Of a DNA stretch of 64,000 nucleotides, positions 46,501 to 53,268 are shown in pieces. The position numbers and the translations under genes are program-made. The stretch spans positions 496,001 through 560,000 of the forward strand of contig NZ_CP119809.1 in NCBI RefSeq assembly GCF_029338395.1, written 5' to 3'. This DNA comes from Halorussus caseinilyticus. Lineage in GTDB: Archaea > Halobacteriota > Halobacteria > Halobacteriales > Haladaptataceae. How positions within the stretch are numbered: the first letter of the stretch is position 1; the number at the start of each line of letters is the position of its first letter. The notes under the pieces were generated by a model that saw only the letters and a list, made by a program, of their open reading frames with translations, was not told where the DNA came from and searched no databases.

Positions 46501-47604
46501 ATCATCGACGAGACGCTGGCCGAGCGCGAGGAGAAAAAATCCCTCCGGAACGAGCGCGAACCCGACACCCCCGAGTACGAGCGGTTCGACCGCCAGCAGA
46601 GAGCTGTCAAGGTAATCATGAACTCTCTGTACGGGGTCTTGGGATGGGAACGGTTCCGCCTCTACGACAAGGCGATGGGTGCCGCGATTACAGCTACTGG
46701 TCGGGACGTCATCGAATACACCCAACAGACGGCCAAAGAGATGGGCTACGAAGTGGCCTACGGGGACACCGACTCGGTGATGTTGGAACTCGGCGACGAC
46801 GTTTCCAAGGGCGAAGCCATCGACCAGTCCTTCCAAATCGAGGAACACATCAACGAGGCCTACGACGACTTCGCACGCGAGGAACTCAACGCCGAGGAAC
46901 ACCGCTTCCAAATCGAGTTCGAGAAGCTCTACCGACGGTTCTTCCAAGCTGGCAAGAAGAAGCGCTACGCCGGACACATCGTCTGGAAGGAGGGCAAGGA
47001 CGTAGACGACATAGACATCACGGGCTTCGAGTACAAGCGCTCGGACATCGCGCCCATCACGAAGGAGGTCCAGAAGCGGGTCATCGACATGATTGTCCAC
47101 GGCGAGCAGTTGGACGACGTGAAGGAGTACGTCCACGACGTTATCGAGGACTACCAAGCCGGGAACGTGAATCTGGACGACGTGGGTATCCCCGGCGGCA
47201 TCGGCAAACGCCTCGACGCCTACGACACCGATACCGCGCAGGTCCGGGGCGCGAAGTACGCCAACCTCCTGTTGGGCACCAACTTCCAGCGCGGAAGCAA
47301 GCCAAAGCGCCTCTACTTGGAGGGCGTCCACCCCGACTTCTGGCAGCGGATGGAGAACGAGGAGGGCTTCGAACCCAGCGGCAACTCCCGCGAGGACCGA
47401 CTCTACCGCGAGTTCAAACAGGACCCCGACGTTATCTGCTTCGAGTTCGCCGACCAAGTGCCCGAGGAGTTCGATGTCGATTGGGACAAGATGCTCGAAA
47501 AGACCCTCCAAGGACCCATCGAGCGCATCCTCGAAGCACTCGGCATCTCGTGGGACGAGGTGAAGTCGGGCCAAGAACAGACCGGACTCGGCAGTTTCGT
47601 CTGA
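43510..47604 (+). CDS. polB: Replicative DNA polymerase, family B, interrupted by an intein
   Basis: 1364 codons as written; removal of the 450-residue intein (residues 307-756) leaves a 914-residue polymerase. Exonuclease I motif YFDIEVDD is near residue 214; exonuclease II spans the intein (TGWN, then CDDFDTPYL); exonuclease III is EYNVRDVELC. Polymerase motif A is DLASLYPMSM, motif B KVIMNSLYGVLG, motif C YGDTDS, all uninterrupted. The C-terminal QTGLGSFV is a PCNA-binding (PIP) motif. It copies the genome with proofreading. The first 45 residues are an acidic extension common in halophiles. Begins at ATG 43510, divergent from the small acidic protein gene. Confidence 0.96.
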   Translation: MSDSGSTTTLGDFSDGGDGGRDVEAEARAVAGSDHQHADSVVGDDDWLPDPDGEVELSVVQVDYTVEGSGDDEEPIVHVFGRTSDNELEHVRVVGFKPYFYAPTDSLDAPPEESYDVLTGSETTDEDGDPYESIRGEKLTKIFGRTPRDVGNVRDDFDHYEADILFPNRFLIDKDIKSGIRIPERRDDDGVLYFHDELDRLEPIEVEADPRVHYFDIEVDDRSGFPEDGEEPIICLTTFDSYDDEYVAWLSDAPEGDADLPDALPGYDPIEDIDIEVRSFGDERAMLEAYLDYINETDVDIMTGWNCLPADSDIQMADGTEKEIQNVEVGDEVVGSNDQETTTATVTNKWRSEKEVLEFDLADGTTLRSSEEHRIMVGDDETVDWKEGGEIETGEYVLKPRSLNVDDPTVPSLAELVPEECQRFETEETVKEFKERLPYGAVTELATEFDASKGTLYHSETSVWTPKRCSHVAEKYDLAIPDGGTVYRRTGVDLERSITQHELYLAGLVLTDGSMSKSDGIRFYNTRKELHEQFDDDPHLEPDGKGCYKQNVLDYASMYGFNGLGIPFGDKNAVEVDLSPVYQMPEEYIASFLAGVIDGDGWVDTDVSVAVANPSTGDWFVKLFKRLGIYAERNGQVVRIPNAEREISVLRERVAPHMNHSTKVERLATFDTGKSGRTENIPYALFEAETGTDAKRIGRDKHRRGIHLKRHETDSEDWADYVFVAVEDVNVVGTETTYDIETTTHNFIAENCLVHNCDDFDTPYLIDRLDRLNKRNTSTEYDLDSDRLSRVNEVWDSDWGAPTVKGRVVFDLLYAYKRTQFSELESYRLDAVGEVELGVGKERYPGDIGDLWENDPERLLEYNVRDVELCVELDRKQDIVSFWEEVASFVGCKLEDATTPGDAVDLYVLHKAHGEFALPSKGKQESEDYEGGAVFEPITGVKENVTVLDLASLYPMSMTTINASPETKVDPDEYDGDTYRAPTGTHFRKEPDGIIREIIDETLAEREEKKSLRNEREPDTPEYERFDRQQRAVKVIMNSLYGVLGWERFRLYDKAMGAAITATGRDVIEYTQQTAKEMGYEVAYGDTDSVMLELGDDVSKGEAIDQSFQIEEHINEAYDDFAREELNAEEHRFQIEFEKLYRRFFQAGKKKRYAGHIVWKEGKDVDDIDITGFEYKRSDIAPITKEVQKRVIDMIVHGEQLDDVKEYVHDVIEDYQAGNVNLDDVGIPGGIGKRLDAYDTDTAQVRGAKYANLLLGTNFQRGSKPKRLYLEGVHPDFWQRMENEEGFEPSGNSREDRLYREFKQDPDVICFEFADQVPEEFDVDWDKMLEKTLQGPIERILEALGISWDEVKSGQEQTGLGSFV
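44428..45777 (+). mobile_element. Intein with LAGLIDADG homing endonuclease inside polB
   Basis: 450 codons from Cys307 (CLPADSDIQMADGTEKEIQN) to Asn756 (block F/G text HNFIAENCLVHN), with Cys757 as the first residue after it. Splicing block B has SSEEHRIMV with its His at residue 373. Two dodecapeptide endonuclease motifs are visible, LYLAGLVLTDGS near residue 506 and LAGVIDGDGWVD near 594, with both acidic residues present, so the endonuclease may be active. Codon use is distinctly more AT-rich than in the polymerase. It interrupts the exonuclease II motif rather than polymerase motifs A, B or C. Confidence 0.95.
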
Positions 47605-47747
47605 CCGTCGTGGCCGACGAACACCTTCGATTCCCCTATTTTTCGTGGTGACTTTTCACATTCCAAAAAGTAAGTTCACTCTCCACGAAACTATTTACGT
47701 GTGAATGCGAAAGTATTATGCGTCGGACAACCCTTCTTCCGAACGAC

Positions 47748-47761
47748 TTAGGTGAACCTAA
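47748..47761 (+). promoter_or_regulatory. Candidate DtxR/SirR operator at the suf start
   Basis: TTAGGTGAACCTAA is a perfect 6-2-6 palindrome ending two bases before the sufC ATG at 47764. TTAGG half-sites facing each other are the known core of DtxR/IdeR iron boxes. It overlaps a GGTGA ribosome-binding-like sequence and lies downstream of a TATA-like TATTATGC at 47714-47721, so a bound repressor would block the start of transcription or translation. A matching palindrome precedes the SirR-like gene (58087-58100). Confidence 0.6.
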
Positions 47762-47763
47762 CA

Positions 47764-48657
47764 ATGGCAACGCTCGAACTCAAAAATCTACATGCAGAGG
47801 TCGTCGAAGCCGACGAGAAGATTCTCGACGGCGTCGACCTCGAGGTCAAATCCGGCGAGATTCACGCCCTGATGGGTCCCAACGGGAGCGGGAAGTCCAC
47901 CACGGCGAAAGTAATCGCTGGCCACCCGGCCTACGAGGTAACGGAGGGTGAGGTACTGCTTCACCTCGACGACGAGGACGTTCCCGAGGACAAGCGGTCG
48001 TGGGACCTGCTGGAACTCGAACCGAACGAGCGCGCCGCGCTCGGCGTCTTCCTCGGCTTCCAGTACCCGGCCGAAATCGAAGGCGTCACGATGGTCAACT
48101 TCCTCCGACAGGCACTGAACGCCAAACTCGAAGAGCGCGAGGAACTCTTCGAGGACGAAGAGGAAGCCGAGACTGACGAGGAAGACGACGCTGGCTACGA
48201 CACCAGCCCCATGGAAGGTCCCGCCGACGAGGGCGAAGTCGGCGTCGCGGAGTTCCAGCAGATTCTCTCCGAGAAAATGGAACTGCTCGACATGGACGAG
48301 AAGTTCGCACAGCGCTACCTCAACGCGGGCTTCTCCGGCGGCGAGAAGAAGCAAAACGAGGTGCTTCAGGCCGCCATCCTCGAACCGTCCATCGCGGTGC
48401 TTGACGAAATCGACTCCGGTCTCGACATCGACCGACTACAGGACGTGTCCAACGGCATCAACGCCCTGCGCGACGAGCAGGGCACCGGCGTCCTCCAGAT
48501 TACCCACTACCAGCGGATTCTGGACTACGTGGAACCGGACCACGTTCACGTCATGCTCGACGGCGAAATCGCCATGAGCGGCGGTGCAGAACTCGCCGAG
48601 AAACTCGAAGACAAGGGGTACGACTGGGTCCGCGACGAAGTGTACGAGGCCGCGTAA
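47764..48657 (+). CDS. sufC: Fe-S cluster assembly ATPase SufC
   Basis: 297 residues. ABC ATPase with Walker A MGPNGSGKSTTAK near residue 35, signature GFSGGEKKQNEVLQA near 190 and Walker B SIAVLDEIDSGLD near 210. An acidic insertion (EEREELFEDEEEAETDEEDD) near 124-145 lengthens it compared with bacterial SufC, as usual in halophiles. It drives conformational changes of the SufBD scaffold on which Fe-S clusters are built. ATG at 47764 is preferred over a GTG four codons earlier. First gene of the sufCBD operon. Confidence 0.95.
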   Translation: MATLELKNLHAEVVEADEKILDGVDLEVKSGEIHALMGPNGSGKSTTAKVIAGHPAYEVTEGEVLLHLDDEDVPEDKRSWDLLELEPNERAALGVFLGFQYPAEIEGVTMVNFLRQALNAKLEEREELFEDEEEAETDEEDDAGYDTSPMEGPADEGEVGVAEFQQILSEKMELLDMDEKFAQRYLNAGFSGGEKKQNEVLQAAILEPSIAVLDEIDSGLDIDRLQDVSNGINALRDEQGTGVLQITHYQRILDYVEPDHVHVMLDGEIAMSGGAELAEKLEDKGYDWVRDEVYEAA

Positions 48658-48666
48658 GGTGATAGC

Positions 48667-50097
48667 ATGAGTTCCGAACAAGACCAACTGAAAGAGACAA
48701 ACACGGAAGAGCGCTTTTCGTTCAAGAAAGACGAGAGCGCGGCGGTGAAATCCGAGAAGGGGCTGACCGAAGAGGTCGTACGCCTCATCAGCGAGGACAA
48801 GGACGAACCGGAGTGGATGCTGGAGCGGCGGCTCCGGGCGTTGGAACACTGGAAGAAGATGCCGATGCCGACCGACTGGCCGGGCCAACCCGACCTGTCG
48901 GAACTCGACGTAGAGGAAATCGTGCCGTACATCCGGCCGGACGTGGACAAGCGCGAGGGCGCGGATAGCTGGGACGACCTGCCCGAAGACATCCAAGACA
49001 CCTTCGAGAAACTCGGCATCCCGGAAGCCGAGCGCAAGGCGCTGTCGGGCGTCGGTGCCCAGTACGAGTCGGAGGTCGTCTACCAGAACATGCAAGAGCA
49101 GTGGGAGGAGAAAGGCGTCGTGTTCTGCAACATGGACGAAGCCGTCCAAGAACACGAGGACCTCGTGAAGGAGTACTTCATGACCTCCTGTGTCCCGCCG
49201 AGCGACAACAAGTTCGCCGCGCTTCACGGTGCCGTGTGGTCGGGTGGCTCGTTCGTCTACGTCCCCGAGGACGTGACGGTCGAGATGCCGGTACAGGCGT
49301 ACTTCCGGATGAACTCGGAAGGCATGGGCCAGTTCGAGCACACGCTCATCATCGCTGAACCCGGCAGTGAAGTCCACTACATCGAAGGGTGCAGTGCGCC
49401 GAAATACGGCACGCACAACCTCCACAGCGGAGGTGTGGAAGTGTTCGTCAAGGAAGACGCGCACGTCCAGTACTCGACGGTGCAGAACTGGTCGAAGAAC
49501 ACGTTCAACCTCAACACCAAGCGCTCCATCGTGGAGAAGGGCGGCCGGATGGAGTGGGTGTCGGGGTCGATGGGGTCGAAGGCGACGATGCTGTACCCCT
49601 GCACGATTCTGAAGGGCCGGGGGGCGTCGGCGAACAACATCACCATCGCGTTCGCGGGCGAGGGCCAGAACATCGACACGGGCGCGAAGGTCTACCACAA
49701 CGCGCCTCACACCAAGTCCACCATCGAGTCCAAATCCATCTCGAAGGACGGCGGCCGCACCAACTACCGGGGTCTGGTCCACATCTCGGAGGGCGCCGAA
49801 CACTCCTCCACGTCGGTGGAGTGTGACGCGCTGATGTTCGACAACGAGAGTACGTCGGACACGATGCCGTACATGGAAATCGACGAGTCGAAAGTGGACG
49901 TGGCTCACGAGGCGACGGTCGGGAAAATCGGCGACGAAGACGTGTTCTACCTCCAGTCGCGCGGTCTGGACGACGACGACGCCAAGCAGATGATTGTCTC
50001 GGGGTTCATCGAGCCGATTACGGAGGAGTTGCCCATCGAGTACGCCGTCGAGTTGAATCGGCTCATCGAACTCGAAATGGAGGGGAGTCTCGGATGA
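48667..50097 (+). CDS. sufB: Fe-S cluster assembly scaffold SufB
   Basis: 476 residues, normal length. The beta-helix core is recognised by EPGSEVHYIEGCSAPKYGTH near residue 235 (with the conserved Cys), NTKRSIVEKGGRMEWVSGSM near 278 and the C-terminal EATVGKIGDEDVFYLQSRGL near 416. It forms a complex with SufC and SufD that assembles and transfers Fe-S clusters. Nine bases after sufC and overlapping sufD by four bases. Confidence 0.96.
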   Translation: MSSEQDQLKETNTEERFSFKKDESAAVKSEKGLTEEVVRLISEDKDEPEWMLERRLRALEHWKKMPMPTDWPGQPDLSELDVEEIVPYIRPDVDKREGADSWDDLPEDIQDTFEKLGIPEAERKALSGVGAQYESEVVYQNMQEQWEEKGVVFCNMDEAVQEHEDLVKEYFMTSCVPPSDNKFAALHGAVWSGGSFVYVPEDVTVEMPVQAYFRMNSEGMGQFEHTLIIAEPGSEVHYIEGCSAPKYGTHNLHSGGVEVFVKEDAHVQYSTVQNWSKNTFNLNTKRSIVEKGGRMEWVSGSMGSKATMLYPCTILKGRGASANNITIAFAGEGQNIDTGAKVYHNAPHTKSTIESKSISKDGGRTNYRGLVHISEGAEHSSTSVECDALMFDNESTSDTMPYMEIDESKVDVAHEATVGKIGDEDVFYLQSRGLDDDDAKQMIVSGFIEPITEELPIEYAVELNRLIELEMEGSLG

Positions 50098-51308
50098 CCG
50101 CCACACAGGTACACGAGACCATCTCGGAAGAGACGGTCCGAGAGATTTCCGACGAACTCGGCGAACCCGACTGGCTGTTGGAGACGCGCCTCGACGCGCT
50201 GTCGGCGCTCGGCGAGTTGGACATGCCCGACGTGATTCGGACGCCGGGCCGGGACTGGACCAACCTCGACGCCCTCGACTACGAGGGCTTCGTGGACCCG
50301 CTGAACGCCGCCGAGGAGAAAGACCAAGTGGGTCCCGAGGACGCCGAAGTCCTGCCTATCTCGGAGGCAGTCTCCGAGCGCGAGGACCTCCTGAAAGAAC
50401 ACTTCGGGTCGGTCATCGACCCGCAGGAGAACTATCTGACCGCGCTCTCGACGGCCCTGTTCAGCACGGGGACGCTCGTCTACGTCCCGAAGAACGTAGA
50501 CGCCGAGGACGTGACCATCCGGACGACTCAGCACTCCCAGTCGCTGTTCAACTACACGCTGGTCGTAACCGAGCAGTCGAGTTCGGTGACGATTCTCGAA
50601 CGCCAAGACACGGGCGAATCCGTCGAAGGCGAACGGTACTACAGCGGCATCGTGGAAGTCGCCGCGGGCGAGAACAGTCACGTCCAGTACGGGTCCCTGC
50701 AGGACTTGGACGAAGAGACGTACAACTACACGCTAAAGCGCGGTGACGCCGACGACTACGCCACGGTCAACTGGGTCGAGGGTAACCTCGGGTCGCGTCT
50801 CACCAAGTCTTCGGTCGAGACCGAACTCAACGGCGAAGGCTCCGAGACCAAGACGGTCGGGGCGTTCTTCGGCCACGACGACCAGCACTTCGACATCGCG
50901 GCCCGCGTCTGGCACAACACGGCCCACACGACGGCGGACCTCGTGACCCGCGGCGTGTTGGACGACGAGGCCCGGTCGGTCTACGAGGGCGTCCAAGACG
51001 TTGGCCGGGACGCGTGGGATACCAACTCCTACCAGCGCGAGAACACCCTGATGCTCTCCGACGAGAGCGAGGCCGACGCCTCGCCGAAACTCATCATCAA
51101 CAACCACGACACCGAGGCCAGTCACTCGGCCACGGTGGGCCAAATCGACGAGGAGGACATGTTCTACATGACCTCCCGCGGGCTTGACGACGAGTCGGCC
51201 CGCAACATGCTCGTGGAAGGCTTCTTCGTGCCCGTCCTCGAAGAGGTCGAAGTCGAGGAACTCCGCGAGGACCTCCAGATTCGCATCGAAGAACGGCTTC
51301 ACGAGTAG
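50094..51308 (+). CDS. sufD: Fe-S cluster assembly protein SufD
   Basis: 404 residues, paralogous to SufB: similar N-terminal helices and a beta-helix ending EASHSATVGQIDEEDMFYMT near residue 342, with the metal-ligand His of SufD in the same segment. Partner of SufB on the scaffold. ATGA overlap with the sufB stop. After the stop a T-rich run (TTCTCTTTTCGTCTTTCTCC at about 51309-51328) is a likely U-tract terminator for the operon. Confidence 0.95.
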   Translation: MTATQVHETISEETVREISDELGEPDWLLETRLDALSALGELDMPDVIRTPGRDWTNLDALDYEGFVDPLNAAEEKDQVGPEDAEVLPISEAVSEREDLLKEHFGSVIDPQENYLTALSTALFSTGTLVYVPKNVDAEDVTIRTTQHSQSLFNYTLVVTEQSSSVTILERQDTGESVEGERYYSGIVEVAAGENSHVQYGSLQDLDEETYNYTLKRGDADDYATVNWVEGNLGSRLTKSSVETELNGEGSETKTVGAFFGHDDQHFDIAARVWHNTAHTTADLVTRGVLDDEARSVYEGVQDVGRDAWDTNSYQRENTLMLSDESEADASPKLIINNHDTEASHSATVGQIDEEDMFYMTSRGLDDESARNMLVEGFFVPVLEEVEVEELREDLQIRIEERLHE

Positions 51309-51434
51309 TTCTCTTTTCGTCTTTCTCCCTTTCGCTCGACTGAGTAGCGGTCGCTCTCGCCGTCGGACCATCCGACCACGTAACGGCGGCCGACCGAATC
51401 ACCGGGGTTGAGCTATCTCGTCCAGTCCACTGTG

Positions 51435-51567
51435 GGGTGGATAAAGGGGCCGCCCGCTCGCGGGCCGGAGGCCCGTGGTCGTCTCAGCGTGGCTCTATTC
51501 CGGGCGCGCAGTCCTGCGCGCCCGAAATATCCCGCGGAGCGACCGCGAGCGGGCGGGGGCTTTCGAG
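51435..51567 (+). repeat. Element B, copy 1 (structured repeat)
   Basis: Begins GGGTGGATAAAGGGG and ends GGGCGGGGGCTTTCGAG. Paired parts: outer arm CCGCCCGCTCGCG (from 51450) with CGCGAGCGGGCGG (to 51556); small side hairpin GGGCC-GGA-GGCCC; arm GGTCG (51477-51481) with CGACC (51540-51544); and a copy-specific distal arm ending in the hairpin CGGGCGCGC-AGTCCT-GCGCGCCCG (51501-51524). The same layout is seen at 60199 and 61242. It lies in the 475-base gap between sufD and the ferritin-like operon, which otherwise holds only the short leader ORF at its end. Confidence 0.75.
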
Positions 51568-51745
51568 GCGTTCGTCGCTACGAGTTCCCCGGTGTCCCGA
51601 TTCCGCCGCGGACAGGGGACTCCCGAAACGGGACTCGCCCACGAGACCGAGAGCGCAGCGAAACCATCGACGTACCCCGCGAACGACGGCGAGACCGGAG
51701 TCCGGACCAAACTTGTTAAGTCTCCCAACTCCCGACAGTGTACCA

Positions 51746-51787
51746 ATGATAGCCGTACCGACGACCGACCACGGGAGGTCGAGATGA
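51746..51787 (+). CDS. 13-codon leader ORF before the ferritin-like gene
   Basis: MIAVPTTDHGRSR. Its ATG lies about 29 bases after the centre of a promoter-like CTTGTTAAG (51712-51720), the expected leaderless start point, and its TGA overlaps the next gene's ATG (ATGA at 51784-51787). The leader ORF also contains the GGGAGG ribosome-binding sequence (51773-51778) for that next gene. The arrangement, not the peptide, is the evidence. Confidence 0.4.
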   Translation: MIAVPTTDHGRSR

Positions 51788-52275
51788 CCGTCAACGACCG
51801 GGTCTCGACCGACACCCAACTCGCCCGCCTGCTCCAAATCGGCATCGTGCTGGAGGAGGTCGTCGAGGTCCGCGCGGCGCGTCACTACGAGACGCTCTCG
51901 CCGGAAGAGCGCGACGACGACATCGAGGCGTTGCTCGAAGACGCCCGCGAGGAGTCGGCGGACCACCGTCGGCGACTGGAGTCGCTCATCGACCAGTTGG
52001 ACGCCGATGCGGTCCCCCTCGAAGAAGTCGAGTCGATGGTCGAAGCCACCTACGCCCAGACCGGTCCGGAGGACTTCGACGGCATCCTCTACGACCAACT
52101 CCACGGCGAGGAGACCGCCTACAAGTTCTACGACGACCTCATCGGGGCCGTCGAAGCCAGCGAGACGACGTTCGCGCTCGACCGGGAGGAGTTGCTCGCC
52201 ACGCTGAAGGCGATTCGGGAGGAAGAAGCCGAGGGCGTCGAGGAAGTCACCGAGGTCATGGAGGCCCGAGAATGA
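51784..52275 (+). CDS. Ferritin-like/rubrerythrin-type protein
   Basis: 163 residues, almost all helical. Four-helix diiron pattern: EEVVEVRAARHYE near residue 24, EESADHRRRLESLID near 57 and HGEETAYKFYDDLI near 109 give Glu and His ligands with ferritin-like spacing. Likely handles iron or peroxide. The start ATG has a Shine-Dalgarno GGGAGG five bases upstream, unusual for this mostly leaderless genome, because it is the second cistron behind a leader ORF. Its stop overlaps the following DtxR-type regulator by four bases, tying it to metal control. Confidence 0.8.
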   Translation: MTVNDRVSTDTQLARLLQIGIVLEEVVEVRAARHYETLSPEERDDDIEALLEDAREESADHRRRLESLIDQLDADAVPLEEVESMVEATYAQTGPEDFDGILYDQLHGEETAYKFYDDLIGAVEASETTFALDREELLATLKAIREEEAEGVEEVTEVMEARE

Positions 52276-52703
52276 ACACCGCAGACCAGTACCTGAAAGC
52301 GATTTACCTCGTCCAGCGGATGGAAAACGGTCCCGCTTCGACCGGCGCGCTGGCCGACCGACTCGACGTGAGTCCCGCCAGCGTCAACGAGATGATTGGG
52401 AAGCTACAGGACCGGGGTCTCGCCGACCACGAGAAGTACAAGGGCGTCTCGCTGACCGACGAGGGAATCGAGCAGGCCCGCGACGCCCTCCAGACCTACT
52501 GCATCATCGAGCGGTTCCTCCACAACGTCCTCGAAGTCGAGGAGTTCCCGAGCGAGGCGAAGGCCCTCGAAAGCGTCATCGACGAGACCGTCGCCGAGCG
52601 ACTCGACACCATCATCGACCGGGAACCCCAGTGCCCGGACTGCTTCGACGCCGAGGCCGACATGTGCGCCGAGTTAGTGGGTTCGGAAGGCGAAGCGGAC
52701 TGA
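52272..52703 (+). CDS. DtxR/MntR-family metal-dependent regulator, short form
   Basis: 143 residues. N-terminal winged helix (ALADRLDVSPASVNEMIGKL, residues 27-46), then the metal-binding dimerisation helices (ERFLHNVLEVEEF near 78). No C-terminal FeoA/SH3 domain. It ends with a cysteine cluster CPDCFDAEADMCAEL near residues 122-137 that is not part of the usual DtxR metal sites and might bind iron or zinc. Co-transcribed and translationally coupled with the ferritin-like gene, which it may control in response to iron or manganese. Confidence 0.87.
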   Translation: MNTADQYLKAIYLVQRMENGPASTGALADRLDVSPASVNEMIGKLQDRGLADHEKYKGVSLTDEGIEQARDALQTYCIIERFLHNVLEVEEFPSEAKALESVIDETVAERLDTIIDREPQCPDCFDAEADMCAELVGSEGEAD

Positions 52704-52774
52704 GTTTGCGGGTCGTTCTCGGGGGCTTTCGATTGCGATACGTTCAAGTGGTTCATCGCGTTAGAGATAGGTGA

Positions 52775-52823
52775 AGTCCCGTGGTGGTGAGAGAATCCGG
52801 AGGATTCTCGATGCTCACGGGAC
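52775..52823 (+). repeat. Hairpin carrying a duplicate of the tRNA-Gln 5' end
   Basis: The 12 bases AGTCCCGTGGTG at 52775-52786 are identical to the first 12 bases of the tRNA gene at 52843. Here GTCCCGTG (52776-52783) pairs with CACGGGAC (52816-52823), and an inner perfect hairpin GAGAATCC-GGA-GGATTCTC lies at 52791-52809. It may be a trace of recombination at the tRNA or a processing signal. Confidence 0.6.
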
Positions 52824-52842
52824 AAACGAGCGAAGCGAGTGC

Positions 52843-52946
52843 AGTCCCGTGGTGTAGTGGCCAATCATATGGGCCTTTGGACGTAGCGGGTTACGAGTCG
52901 TTACGGAAGCAAGCCCATGACGGCGGTTCGAATCCGCCCGGGACTA
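52843..52946 (+). tRNA. tRNA-Gln(TTG) with 31-nt intron
   Basis: Acceptor stem AGTCCCG (52843-52849) pairs with CGGGACT (52939-52945), discriminator A at 52946. T arm GGCGG-TTCGAAT-CCGCC at 52922-52938. Anticodon stem TGGGC (52870-52874) pairs with GCCCA (52913-52917); the loop CTTTGG is interrupted after position 37 by an intron at 52881-52911, and A38 follows at 52912. The anticodon TTG (52877-52879) reads CAA, glutamine. A 31-nt intron at 37/38 is also known in haloarchaeal tRNA-Gln(UUG) and is cut by the archaeal splicing endonuclease. CCA is not encoded. Confidence 0.93.
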
Positions 52947-52989
52947 TATTTTCAAAAAACTAAATTTAGAACAGTTCTATCTAACAACC

Positions 52990-53268
52990 CTATTTTGCGT
53001 GAATAACGGTCTTGAATTCTCCACAGGTGACATTTAGGTGAGAGGTAGTCCCAAGAAGCTCCCATGTGTAGTCACGGCGTATGGTGAGTGCAGGAGAGAA
53101 TTCATCATCTCCCACGAGTGTTACGTTCGGGTGATTTTCTGGGGATTTGACTACGATACGAACGTATTTATCAGCACGTTCGCGCACAACCCCACAAATC
53201 TGAGTTGGGGTTTTGTCGTTGGTGATAGCGAACTCAACTTCGTCACCTGCTTCAAGACGGTCAATCAT
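52990..53268 (-). CDS. Small protein of unknown function in an AT-rich island
   Basis: 92 residues, predicted all-beta, soluble: MIDRLEAGDEVEFAITNDKT at the start and YVRIVVKSPENHPNVTLVGD in the middle, compatible with a small barrel. Codon use is AT-rich, unlike the genes left of the tRNA. Its start overlaps the stop of the upstream regulator-like gene by four bases, so they are an operon. No family is recognised. Confidence 0.65.
   Translation of the reverse strand: MIDRLEAGDEVEFAITNDKTPTQICGVVRERADKYVRIVVKSPENHPNVTLVGDDEFSPALTIRRDYTWELLGTTSHLNVTCGEFKTVIHAK

Noticed and set aside
45802-47574. 590-codon open frame antisense to the polB C-terminal half
   Set aside because: Shadow of polymerase codons; motifs A, B and C on the plus strand leave no doubt.
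51475-51783. N-terminal extension of the ferritin-like protein through element B1
   Set aside because: The open frame translates a structured repeat; the SD-preceded ATG at 51784 fits homology and the coupled leader ORF.
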